From Laguncularia racemosa (taxonomy: Eukaryota; Streptophyta; Magnoliopsida; Myrtales; Combretaceae): a stretch of 64,000 nucleotides of DNA. The stretch spans positions 7,068,001-7,132,000 of the forward strand of contig JBBMOL010000016.1 in assembly GCA_037954665.1 (NCBI GenBank). Direction: 5' to 3'. The translations under genes were made by a program, and so were the position numbers. Each line of letters begins with the position of its first letter. Positions within the stretch are counted from its first letter, which is position 1. A model generated the notes under the pieces. That model had not been told where the DNA came from, did not search any database, and saw only the letters and a list, made by a program, of their open reading frames with translations. Of this stretch, positions 37,701 to 48,665 are shown one piece after another.

Positions 37701-40028
37701 AGGATCCACTTCAAAAGATGTCAGCCATCCTAAATAATGAATCAAATGAAAAAAGAGCAATAACGTAAATGATAATTAACCAGAATCCAAATTCAACTCT
37801 AGAAGATGCCATGCTACCATTAAATGTTTGTGCAGCTTTCAATTTTCTTATTTGGATTAAAATGTGTTCCATTGGGATAAATGACATGCCAGGAACAACC
37901 AATCTTCACAAGCAGACTGCTTAATACAATTCAATTGCTTAGTCTTGGACATAGAATTGATTGCATTTCTATAAAAGAAGTCCCTTTAATTAACCAACAA
38001 TAGAAGTGAGCCTGTGCCAAGCTGACAGTAATTTGCAATGCGACAAAGGATAAAGGGGGAAATTACAAATGGCATCATGGACAACACAAGGTACTGAGCC
38101 GAAGGAAAAATCGGACCTCATGAAGTGTTCCATCACCTCCCACTGCAATCACAGCCTCAGCACCCTCTTTTATTGCCTGCATAAAACTAAGTAAGTACAT
38201 GAATCCTTGTCAATATTGTACAGGAAATCTCAAAATCCATGCTTAAACCATAATGCCCAAGATGCCTACCTCCCTTGTTATGTCGGTTGCATGAGAAGGA
38301 CCAGACGTCAAAGATTCACATATCTGGCCAGAACAAAGAAAGACATTAGCATACAGCATCTTCTTTCAGTTGTCTATAGAATAGACATGCATGCATGTCT
38401 TCACACCAATCTCAATTCCTAAGCTTGAAGCTAAAGTTTCTTTTTGTAGTTCTATCATTAATTACGATTTACTATATGTAAAAGCAAAGTTGTCAAACTC
38501 GTAATTCTACTTAGAATCATTAAAGGGCCTTTAGAATTGGAATATATAATCAAAACGTAAAAACATAAATTTCTACGATCTATGTAAAATGGCTTTCAAA
38601 CGCTATAGGTATGTTTACTATAGTTATAAAAAAACATGATATATTAGATGGAATGAAAAAATTTAATATAAATTTTAGTTACAATTTATAATAAAAATTA
38701 TATAATTATAGTAAAAATAAATTAATAAGTTATTAAGCTAATATATAAAACAACAATATAAATAACAATACTAATATGAAATGAATTACAACATAAATTA
38801 TAATAGCAAAGCACAATGCTAAAACAAATGACCAATCCCCTTATGATCATCAAAAGTCAAAATTATCGATAACTCTCTTTTTACCATTATCATCATCATT
38901 GTCACCTTCATCATCAATACCAACATCATTATTAGTATTACTATTAATATTACCTTATATTATAATTCTAATTCTTTTAAAGAACTACTAATATTCATAT
39001 CTTGTAAAAGTTAAGTTACATTTTCAATTTTTAACTCATTTGACTAACATATATATAAAATCACTAAACTCGATTAAAAGCGTAAAATTTTACCGATTTT
39101 ACATTTAGACTTGTAATTCTACCAAAAGTATATATTGAAACGATTTTATATCCGAGTTAATTCGGAAAGACTTCCAAAATTGTAAATCTGTAGAATCCTA
39201 TGAGTAAAATCACGATTTTAATAACTATGTGTAAAAGATTAAAAAATCTTTATAACATAAATAATTCTTTGACTATGGGTTCCAACGTGAAAGGCTCGAG
39301 TTCAGACATGAGTAATAAAGTGAGGAAATTTTCCAACCCCAAAGAAAATAGAAGAAGAAAATTCTTCAAGCTCTATTATGCTAGGCATGCAGGTGGCAAA
39401 TAGTAAAATCAACAATGATATGCTTACTATTAGAATATAATGAAATAAAAAACGTAATCTCTCACAGAAGAGAAAACACTTGTAACAACATATCACATTC
39501 ATTTCGTGATTTTCGGCTATAATAACAGGGCCATTTAGAAGAGCTAGCTAAAGCCACCGACTTCCAAATTTGATCAGCACTAATCTCACTCACACCAAAA
39601 GCGTACAAATTCAATCTATTAAAGAAAAGAATCTATTTGAATTGTTTTACTCTTATTTGTATCTCGTATGGTTGAAGGAAAATTCAAAAGTTATATATAT
39701 ATATATATATAAAATATTTCCAAGTCATAGACTCATAGCTATGATGTCTAACTGCAAATTGAACGGCAAAGAAATTATGGACCCAATCCAATTGAATAAC
39801 AAAAATTATGAAATTTAAATAATTTCAGTAACATGAATCGGGAGAAGTATGACAAAGGTTAAAAATACTGACATTAAATTGAGTACCAAGGCGAGACGTA
39901 AGATGAGGGAGAAGTTTCTTCCACTCCTTTCCGGTCCTTCCATTAGCACCTACATACACACAATTATGTGCATATATTACATGCATTGAATTCATACACC
40001 AAAACCTAACTGAATAAATAATCAACAT

Positions 40029-40119
<91 letters not shown>

Positions 40120-40313
40120 GAGTGGAGACCTCGGGGATTAACGATGAAGACAAGATCACGGCGGGGAAGGGAGGAGAGAGAAAGAGGGCGGTGAAGAGGG
40201 AGATCTAGAGCCAAAGGAGGGGGGTCTGCCATGGCTTTCAGTCTTAGCGCCGATTTCGACATCGTCGGAGTCAATATCATCCCTATTCCCAAAGCGGAAT
40301 AACAAGACGCCAT
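34717..40313 (-). CDS. LCBK2: Sphingoid long-chain-base kinase 2-like (diacylglycerol-kinase catalytic family)
   Basis: Twelve exons join in frame: 40313-40130, 39949-39873, 38323-38270, 38176-38117, 37557-37480, 37392-37346, 37263-37223, 37126-37042, 36955-36841, 35459-35337, 35243-35143 and 34846-34717. The product is 364 aa, the same length as I recall for Arabidopsis At2g46090 (annotated sphingoid long-chain bases kinase 2, mitochondrial). The DAGK catalytic domain begins at about residue 53 with FIVNPRGANGRTG. The nucleotide-binding GGDGT is at 118-122 and the conserved PLGTGSDFAR at 154-163. The enzyme would phosphorylate sphingoid bases such as sphinganine using ATP; specificity within the family is inferred from homology. 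The Arg/Ser/Leu-rich N-terminus of about 50 residues could be a targeting peptide. The exon 2 donor is GTCAGT at 39872; a nearby GTATTT would break the frame. Intron 9 contains a LINE-like remnant. Confidence 0.93.
36096..36605 (+). pseudogene. LINE-type zinc-binding reverse-transcriptase domain remnant (zf-RVT-like)
   Basis: The plus-strand frame from 36270 encodes MGRVLSDDTCMLCGSSVKTH followed by a phenylalanine-rich segment. This matches the C-x2-C zinc-binding signature found near the C-terminus of plant non-LTR retrotransposon reverse transcriptases. Sequence upstream from about 36096, and the end near 36605 in another frame, look like continuations, so frameshifts are likely. It lies in intron 9 of the LCB kinase gene, antisense to it. 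No reverse-transcriptase catalytic motif was found nearby. Confidence 0.5.
40030..40114. repeat. Compound microsatellite (CATA)n-(TA)n-(GA)n in LCB-kinase intron 1
   Basis: Three CATA units pass into about ten TA units and then a GA run from 40063 to about 40114. On the gene strand it is a CT run starting about 15 bases inside intron 1, just after the exon 1 donor at 40129. The tract is directly visible; such runs vary in length and are often mis-assembled. Confidence 0.95.
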
Positions 40314-42492
40314 TTTTTAGTTTGTTATACTGCGGACTCTTACTCCCTTATCTAATGTAATTGCAGCTCAATCCAATCTCATGTCATAATGCCCGCGTAC
40401 ACTCACACACACAGAGAGGGAAAGAGAGAGAGTGAAGGGGGGTTGGTTTTGGGGGAAGGAGAGAGTGCGAAGACTAGAAAACTAATCAGTGCCCCGTTAA
40501 AATTGGAGTTATGGGTAAGTTTCCGTCCGGACAAATTTTTTTTTAAAAAAAACGGTTTTGAAAAAAAATAATTTTCGATGATTAGTTAATACTGTAATTT
40601 TAAAATATAATAAAAATTATATATTATATATTAAATATGTATTTTTTAATTTTTAAATTATATATTGAATATAGATATATGACTTATAATTTCTAAATCA
40701 TATATTGGATATGTAAATTCTTTATATTTAAAAATCACATATTATGTTATATTTAAAAATCGTAATATTAACTTATAATTTCATAATAATATTTTAGAAA
40801 TTGTTTTTCTTGTCTATTTCTCTTAATGTTATGGAGTGTAGAATTGGTTATATTGATTTTTGTTTTTTATTTTTTTCAATAATAAAACTTTATAGATCCA
40901 ACTTAAAAATTTATATTTATATCATTATATTATAGCGATTTAATTATAAAATAAAAATAAAAATATGAATATTTAAATGAAAATCAAAATGGATGGAAAT
41001 AAATGAATAAAAAAATTATAAGGCTATTATTTTGATTACTTACGTTCTAAATAAATAATAGTTATTCCACAATAAATTCATATTACTGAAAACTATTCAA
41101 TAGAATTTTTATAACCACAAACGACACTCTCTACTCTACCGCCCCTAGAAGTGCAATCCACATCGGCGATTAAACTAACCACCATTGTTGGACTTACGAC
41201 CGCAATTGACAATGTCAGTGGCCTTTTCCATAGCAATATAAATAGTAATATTATATATGATAAATGTTAATGAATATAACTAATCACTAACTTCAAACTG
41301 AAACTATAGCATCATCTAATATATATGATATGTTAGAATTGAAAATTATATATCGTAATAAATATAAATAATATACAATATAATCACATTAAATTTTCAA
41401 TATCTATTTTATGATTATATATTTATTTATTTATAGTATAATAAAGTTTTAAAAAATTATATTATATCATATCACATGAATATTTTATGTGTAATTACAT
41501 AATATGAAATATATATTTTATATCATTTGTGTTTATCATTTTACATAATAATTTAATATACGATTATTTATATTTATTGAGATGTATATAATTATTACAT
41601 TAATTATATTATTTATTTATGTAAATAGTTAATATAAATTAATAACAATATATGTTTATATTCTATGGATTTAGAACTTCAAATTGTGGAAATTGGCCCT
41701 CGACATTGCATCATCTAGAAGGTTGCAAATCTATATATTAAAATTGATTTTCTTTTAGTATTTTAGGGAACTTTTAAGTTGTGCAAGCCGAACCATGCAA
41801 CAACTGAATAGCAGTATGCCTCATGCATTCAGAGAAGCTAATAAGCATATTAACCATCTAGCTAGAAATGCAAGAGATTTACTTTCAGAATTTTTCACTT
41901 GTAATTTGGTGTGGGGGGGGGGGGGGGGGGCTGGAATCTATAGGCGGAGGCTAAATACAATGAAGACATGGCCACTGAGTTTGGAGGTCCGGTGAAAACA
42001 ACGTTGGGGGGGTCCATTCATAGGATAAATTTGATTGGATAAGGGAACTTTGTTCGAGGCCATTCTTTCTTCTCTTGTATTTCTTTGGCCGTTTGTGATG
42101 GACAGAATGTTCAAAGTGTTTCTGTCGGCTTAATACTACCATATGATTAAGAAATACGACACAAGAAGATTAGCAATCGACCCACAAATTAGTAGGTCCA
42201 TGCCAATGTATGAGCTGTACAGCGTATCCATGTATAATACGGCGAGACATAAACAGGCTGTTTGGGACAAAGTGAACTGCATAGACAGCTGATATTAAGG
42301 TACATGAAACTAAATGCTCCAAGCAGCTTCCATTAGAAGCTGGACGTAAATATTTCTACAAAAATTTTGTTCATTCTACACAGTAAAAGGAATGAATACC
42401 ACCATTTTGATACAATTGGCACATAACCCTGTGAAACAACCTGAAGAAACAGTTTGCAGCAACACCCAGTGCTCACGGTAGAATGACGATCC
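40314..42492. other. AT-rich intergenic DNA between LCB kinase and RPL5
   Basis: This stretch holds the LCB-kinase promoter side, with GA-rich sequence near 40410-40460, and strongly AT-rich DNA at 40560-41690. No gene was found. An 18-base G homopolymer lies at 41913-41930. Confidence 0.6.
41913..41930. repeat. Poly-G homopolymer of 18
   Basis: Eighteen consecutive G residues occur in AT-rich intergenic DNA. Such a run could form a quadruplex and is prone to sequencing and assembly error, so the exact length is uncertain. Confidence 0.9.
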
Positions 42493-45458
42493 TCAGCGCC
42501 TTGCCCTTCCCCTTCCCTTTGGATCGAAATGGTGAGACTTCAACTTCTTCTTTCGCTGTTGAATTGCTGCTGCGCCAGTACTCTCTCTAAACGGCATTCC
42601 CATGAGAGCCAGCAGCCTCTGAGCTTCCTTGTCTGTTTTAGCAGTTGTAGTGATGCAGACATCCATACCCCTTGGCTTACCAAGTGCGTCGTAGCTGATG
42701 TCTGGGAAAATGCTCTGCTCCCGGACGCCAATGCTAAAGTTACCATGTCCATCAAAGCTGTTTGGATTTACACCTTGGAAGTCCCTTGCTCTGGGAAGCC
42801 CCAAATTCACAAGCCGGTCAAGAAACGAATACATAATCTGTGACCGAACAGCAAAAGTTGCAGATAGTTAGGCCTGCAAATTCCGTTGTTTGAAACTAGA
42901 AGACCTAATTTTCTGATTGAATTAATTCATAAAGACGATCAGGTGCAAAAGCTCAAATTAGCACGTGACATTCAATTGACAATAAAGTGATGACAAAACA
43001 AGATTAGTTCATGAGACAAGTGATAGATCATGCCTCACCATTTGGACATGAATGAGAGGTCAAGTAACATCCATGCCCCATGGCAAAGTTAGATATCCAC
43101 CCAGTGAAGAAAACTAAACAGTTGCAGTTGATATTAACATCAAGTAGAAACATGTTCTTCCACACAAGCATCTGAAGAAAACTCCAAAGTGGAATAAAGT
43201 TCACGTGATTAAGAAGTAGAGTAGATGCACAAGGAATGCAGAATGCTGCATATAGCCATTGAAAATTGGTAGACTGCATGAAAAGCACATGATCGTGGAA
43301 TATCCAGATTGGGTGGTGCCGCTGCAGTTAAATCATTAGAACACACAGCATATCTAAGTTTTCTGTTGGGCCATTACTTACCAAAAATTCAAGCAAAAAA
43401 AAATTGAACTACAGCCACGTACTAAACATAAATAAAACATGCCACCCCCTTTAAATTTGCCACTGCAGCAGAGATACAGATCTCCTGAGGTACCATTCCT
43501 GGACACTGAACATAAATTAATTTTTCATAGCACGTCATTGTCCTAGGACAAGCATGATCCACAAAACAAACATCCCAAGGACATGTTACCATGTTCAATT
43601 TTTGGGCCAAAGTTATCTTATGGTTCTGGTTCAATAGTCATACTAAAAAACACTATAGGAAAGCAAACAGCCAGCAGATTTCGTCCCTGAATGGCTAGAC
43701 AGTACCAACCATGTATATGACAGGACATACAGCATGTCAATTCAGCTTATCAAGCTGCTCCTAATTACAAGCATCTACCAAAAAAAGGAAAAACTAAAAA
43801 TAATCTTCCTTGAAATTTACCTCACATAGTTGCACAAATATCAATCTTCTTTAAAGTTGAAAAGCAATGATTAACAGAGAAAATGAGAGGCTGTATTATC
43901 ATGTCAAATGCTTACATCTCCTCTGAGTGTAACTGCAATTCCAAGTGGTTGACCTTCTCTGATCTTGAAAGCTGCATTGGATGCCCTAGCTCTTGTCTTT
44001 ATAGGTCTCTGCCCTGTAATGAGTGCCAAGTCATTTATTGCCGCCTCCAACCCCTTGGCATTTTGAGCAGCATCTCCAATACCACAGTTTACCACAACCT
44101 TCTCAATTTTTGGTACCTAATCATGTTAAGACTGAATAATTACAGCTCCAAAATCAACCAACAGGATGAAAAGGTAACTCTCCCCATTCACTCGCTAGCA
44201 ATACGCTACATGAAAAGAAAAATGGGATAAATACAATGCAAGCATGTGGACTAGATATGGTCTGAAATTAACAAGACAGAGGAAGCTTAACCTGAGGACA
44301 CTTATAAACAATGTAATTACTATTTGATGATTATCAAATTTACATTTTTATAAGATTCCCACAAAATTGACACAAAATAAAAATCTACCACGACCAGATA
44401 ACAAGAATTGCCGCTCCCGACACAAATGAATTAGATTCTGAACGTATATAAGGTTAGATTCCTTGACCTGTTAATCCCGCCATCCTTTCCTGCTTATTTA
44501 TACATTTTCTCATTGTCAACTCTCAACTGGCTGGAAACATTTTCCAGGTTTGGTTTGCTCGTCTCATCTGTAGTTTCATCATATTCCCTCTAATCGCATA
44601 CTGTCATATAATTAAAAAACACGTCCTTCTTTTTTCTTTTCCTTATGCATAAATTAGCAGCATATGATTCGCTAGGACACGAGTGGGGAACCGAATGGAG
44701 ACATGAAACTATGTCCCAACTTTTCAACATAACTCAAGGAACAGAATCCGCAATGGTAACAAATAGTGTGTTTGTTCCATCGAAAACGTGTTCCGAACTT
44801 GTTTTAGTATTTGATGTATAGAGGTTCCATTTACTGGTGATTTTTAGTGATAGCCATAGCTGAGACGCAATGGTAGGCAGCAGCTAGCGGATAATGATGG
44901 CAAAATAACGAGGAAATTACTGCCGAAAAAAAAAATTCTTCATTTTTTACTAGCGGGTAATCGAGATATGTTGAGATTACTGTGTCACTATTTGATTACA
45001 GTAAATACATTCGGGAAATCCGCTAAACAAAGCCAACAATCATGAAAGTAAGACACCCAAAACATAACATAAAATATTGAATTACAAAAGATTCAACCTT
45101 TTTCCCTACTACGCGTCCTTTCAAATCAGAGACAAGCTCAAAGCTAAAACATTAAAAAAGAAAAATCCAAAATTTAACAAGCACCCATACCCACCTGGTG
45201 AATATTAGTGTAAGAAAACTCTTGTTTGAGCAAAGGCACAATCTTCTCCAAATAAGTGGTTTTGAGTCTATTTTTAGTCTCCGCTTCACTCTTATCGAGC
45301 AATACCACGTCGCTTGTAGCTCTCACTGAAACTACACCACCATTGCTTCCAGGGTTTATGGAGGATGGCTTGAAGGAGAGTGCAGAAGTAGTGTAAGGGA
45401 GGAATTGGCCGCTAAACGACGAGGCAGCGGAGGGCAAGCGAGAGAGACAAGAAGCCAT
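42493..45458 (-). CDS. RPL5: Plastid 50S ribosomal protein L5 (uL5c)
   Basis: Three exons join in frame: 45458-45195, 44116-43916 and 42837-42493, giving 269 aa. Residues 1 to about 46 are rich in Ser and Ala and end in VSVRA, typical of a chloroplast transit peptide. The mature part follows the bacterial L5 plan. NRLKTTYLEKIVPLLKQEF is the N-terminal helix, VVVNCGIGDAAQNAK the first conserved block, and GQRPIKTRARASNAAFKIRE the central block. FLDRLVNLGLPRARDF and GNFSIGVREQSIFPDI follow in exon 3. L5 binds 5S rRNA and the central protuberance of the plastid large subunit. The C-terminus is a basic tail ending in GRGRARR. I recall At4g01310 as the Arabidopsis counterpart. Confidence 0.96.
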
Positions 45459-45532
45459 AGTCGCTGCAATGAAAGGTTGCTTCGCGTGTTTTTTTTTTTT
45501 TTTTCAAAAGGATAAGATTTAAGAAGTATAAA

Positions 45533-45538
45533 TGGGCC
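45533..45538 (-). promoter_or_regulatory. Candidate site II element upstream of RPL5
   Basis: TGGGCC on the plus strand (GGCCCA on the gene strand) lies 75 bases upstream of the RPL5 ATG. Site II elements are common in promoters of nuclear genes for ribosomal proteins. Function is inferred from motif and position only. Confidence 0.4.
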
Positions 45539-45652
45539 TTCACTTTCGCTTAGGTGCTCTCAGGTCGTGTAGGACGACCATGATGCCATGTTTTGTTCAC
45601 ATTTTTGGCTGGGATAATTTTTTTTGTTTTTTAAGTAACTTACTTATGGTTA

Positions 45653-46283
45653 GGGGTGAAAAAAACATATGATTAAATTACGAATCAGACCGGATTAAAT
45701 CAAATCAAATTATGAATTAGGTTCGACTTATTTTTTTATGTTCAAAAATTTTATAAATTGAATCAAATTGAATCATTTTTTTATGCTCGAAAAAATTACG
45801 AAACGAAACGTAAGAAGTGAAGAAAAAGAAAATGGTAATAAATTTAGAAAATGTATAATTAAAAAACAAAAGGATTTTGGGATATTTATTTAATTTTTTC
45901 TCTTATTTTTTTATTAAATAACTTGTTTTCTAATTTTAAATTTATATTTATTAACCGATATAAAAATATAATTATTTTAATAGAGACAATAATTTTTTTT
46001 AAAATATATCAAATAAGCATTAAAAATAATAATAAATTATTTTTTTACGTCAAATATAATTTTTCATAACTTATTAACTTATATATATAATAAAATTAAT
46101 AATACGTGTGAAAACGATTCAAATCATGAATCAAACCAAACCAAATCTTTTTTTTATATTCGAAAAAATTACGAATCAAATCATATACTTAGGTTTGATT
46201 TAAGGAAAAAAATTTGTAATATACAGTTTGATTTGGTTTGAGGAACAAACTATACCAAATAGAATCACGCCCACCCTTATGTA
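45653..46283. mobile_element. hAT-like non-autonomous element (candidate)
   Basis: The segment starts TAGGGGTGAAA and ends with GCCCACCCTTA, the approximate inverse complement, which resembles plant hAT termini. Between the ends are repeated ATGAAT/ATTACGAATCAAA words in both orientations near 45690-45800 and 46130-46260, forming subterminal inverted similarity. There is no coding sequence, and a clean 8-bp target duplication was not established. Confidence 0.45.
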
Positions 46284-46309
46284 TGACTATTTACCTTCAA
46301 GAATATAAT

Positions 46310-46680
46310 AGATATCAATAAAAAGAATAACCATTCTCAGAAATAGATTAAAAACATTCTATTCCAATGCCTACTTCATGTAATTTTTTATTATAAAAAA
46401 TATATATTCATGCGTTTATTTCACCTTATTAATTGCAATTTTACGTTGAGAATATGAATAAAATTTACCATTTGCCTCTATTTGATCATTAATTGTTATA
46501 TCAATTAGAGTATAATAGTCAAATTCTATTGTTTTTTAGATAATATCTATTCCCAATGAAGTGAAAATGGAAAAGTTTTTAACTTTCTTATTTTTCTAAG
46601 TAAACAGAATAATAAATAGTTTAAAAGAAATAATTATTCTATTTCCTCTCTATTCGTTTCAAGTAAATAAGAGAAATGCT
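46310..46680. mobile_element. MITE-like repeat, copy 2 (inverted relative to copy 1)
   Basis: The end at 46595-46676 is the reverse complement of the start of the repeat at 33028, and the left end near 46312-46350 with AATAACCATTCTC resembles the far end of that copy. No open frame is present. Limits are approximate. Confidence 0.4.
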
Positions 46681-47280
46681 ACACATTTAATCCCTAATGT
46701 TTAATTATTTTTTAATTTAAGTCCTCAAAGCTTTTATTTTTCACCATTGGAGTTTTTAGTGTTTTTTAACTCTTTACAACTAAGCACTTTGCTAACAATG
46801 ATAATTTTTCCAATCATAAATAACGAATATTCGATTTATCCAAATAATTAATATATAGACAATATAATTAAATCACTCAAAATAATAAAACTATTAAACA
46901 TTTGTAAAGGAAAAAAAAAAAACGAATCATGCAACTACCTTTGTAGTTTAGAAATAGCTATTAACCAACCTTGACTAGATTTCCCTCCCTCCACCCCCCA
47001 CCCAAAAAAAAAAAAAAAAAAAAAACAATGAATGATGATCCAGAAACAAAAGTAAGCCCACTTGTGATGGTGGAACATCACATAACTTTAAAGGAAAAAA
47101 AGAGAGTGCAAGACCTAATCGAATCATGCTATCGGATTGGGTTTTTTAATCGGATTAGAATAGAAATCACAAACTATCTTGTTTTCTAATATATAATGAA
47201 TTTTACATACATAACAAAATGATATAATGTGAGATCAAATACTAGATAAATTAATTTAAAAATGGAAAAAATTCCCATGA
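46681..47280. other. Intergenic DNA before the organelle-derived insertion
   Basis: AT-rich sequence with a C-then-A homopolymer stretch near 46985-47026 precedes the mitochondrial rRNA similarity. The only longer frame, 46971-47189, crosses the homopolymers and has no supporting feature, so no gene is called. Confidence 0.5.
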
Positions 47281-47597
47281 GAACTGGATTTAAGGGGTGA
47301 AATTGTAAGATCTACGAAGGAATGCCAAAAGCGAAGGTAACTCTTTGGGTCTCTATCGATATTGAGGTGCGAAAACATGAGGAGCAAACTAGATTAGATT
47401 CCTTGGTAATCTATACTGTAAACAATGAGTATTCACCCTTGGTTTACGAGGATCAATGGCCTAGCTAATGCGTGAAACACTCCACTTAGGGAGTATGGTT
47501 GTAAGATCAACACTCAAATGAATTGATGAAGGCCTATACAAACAATAGAGCATGTGGTTTAATTCAATAAAATGCACAAAACCTTATTAGCCCTTAT
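47281..47597 (+). pseudogene. Nuclear mitochondrial DNA insertion: fragment of rrn18, decayed
   Basis: The sequence follows the middle of the plant mitochondrial small-subunit rRNA gene in sense orientation. Visible are ACCAAAAGCGAAGG- and GAGGTGCGAAA-like words, the ATTAGA site, a GCTAA(T)GCGTGAAACACTCC block at about 47463-47484, the CTCAAATGAATTGA block and GAGCATGTGGTTTAATTC at 47558-47575. CAAAACCTTA-AGCCCTT follows to about 47597. GTGAAACACTCC and CAAAACCTTACCAGCCC are the mitochondrial version, not the plastid one. Differences are mostly C to T and G to A, as expected for methylated, non-functional nuclear DNA. It cannot act as rRNA. Confidence 0.85.
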
Positions 47598-47962
47598 CAA
47601 AAGTAAGAGAAAGCCCATCCCTCTCTTTCCTTTTTTCATCTCCATGTTGCCATGTGAAAAGGGGGATCCTATTAACTTGTTCTAACCTAGGATAACAAGC
47701 TTATGAGCTTCCAGCCTAGGATAATAATCTCATGAGCTTGGTGTTACTTCACCATTAAGAAACAAAAGAAGACTTCCATCTCCAAGTTTAACTTAAATAT
47801 GTAGCTCACCTCTTTTTAGCTATAAAGTAATGTCAAACCAAAATACCTAACAAGTATTAACTCTCCTTAAAAAGGAGGTGATCTAATCACACCTTCTAGT
47901 ACAACTATCTTGTTACAACTTTACTCCAATCACTAACCCTATCTTAAGCACTCGGCATTCTC
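47597..47962 (-). pseudogene. Nuclear plastid DNA insertion: rrn16 3' end and rrn16-trnI spacer, decayed
   Basis: Read on the minus strand, the sequence is the 3' end of plastid 16S rRNA, including the GGATCACCTCCTT-equivalent end (GATTAGATCACCTCC), followed by the spacer toward trnI-GAU. On the plus strand one sees CATCCCTCTCTTTCC, GGGGGATCCTAT, CCTAGGATAA, CTCATGAGCTTGG, GAAGACTTCCATCTCCAA, GTCAAACCAAAATACC and AAAGGAGGTGATC in plastid order. Substitutions are mainly C to T and G to A. It directly abuts the mitochondrial rrn18 fragment near 47590-47600. Recognition is from memory of plastid sequence. Confidence 0.88.
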
Positions 47963-48225
47963 TTAAGAGGCGAACTTGCACAATAAACACAATCCATGTC
48001 CCCTTAACCAAAATAGCTTTAAATTATGGTCTAAGTCAATTTGATTGAGCTTGAAACTAAATTTTCATTTTGCTTGCTCACGGCTCTATTTGATCATCAC
48101 ATGAATTTCACTAAAATAAAAATATTGTCTTTTGCAAATGGTTATTTCCATACCTTAGACCACATATATTAGGGTAGATTGTAAATATAAAGTCCAAATA
48201 GTCAATTATAAATAAATCACTTAAA

Positions 48226-48665
48226 CTTTTACACTATGTCAGTAAAGGGAAGGAATTAGGAAGAAAGAATATGGGAGGAAAGAATTAATAGAATATTTAA
48301 TTCCTTTTTACGTGTTTAGATAATGAAGAGAAGGGAAATGAAATGAATTATAATAACTATGAAGGACAAAATAAAATATATTGCAAAATTAACAATGTAC
48401 CTTTAAAATTATAAAAGAAAGAAAGAAAGAAAGAAAGAAAAGATGATAAAAGAGGGGTGAATTGAAAAATACAATTTTTTTTCCAACTTTACCTCTCTTT
48501 CCTCTCCAATTTGAGAGAGAGAGAAAATGGTAAGGTCAAAGGAAATACATCTTTCCCCAATTATGCCCTCATTAATTCCCTCCCTTTCCTAAACTATGGA
48601 ATTGAAATTTTTCCTTTCCAATTCCTTCCCTTCCCATTTCCCTTTTCTAAAACATAGTGTAAAAG
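48226..48665. mobile_element. MITE-like element with 14-bp perfect terminal inverted repeats
   Basis: CTTTTACACTATGT at 48226-48239 is exactly complementary to ACATAGTGTAAAAG at 48652-48665. The inner sequence continues the inverted similarity, with GGGAAGGAATT-type words on both sides. The 440-bp element has no coding sequence. A GAAA microsatellite lies inside it at about 48417-48441. Confidence 0.7.
48417..48441. repeat. (GAAA)n microsatellite
   Basis: About six GAAA units lie inside the MITE-like element at 48226-48665. Confidence 0.85.

Noticed and set aside
39862..39873. Alternative splice donor GTATTT for LCB-kinase exon 2
   Set aside because: It would put the next exon out of frame with an immediate stop; the donor GTCAGT four bases earlier keeps the frame and the family sequence.
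47281..47962. A functional rRNA gene
   Set aside because: Only fragments of two different organelle rRNA regions are present, in opposite orientation and heavily substituted.
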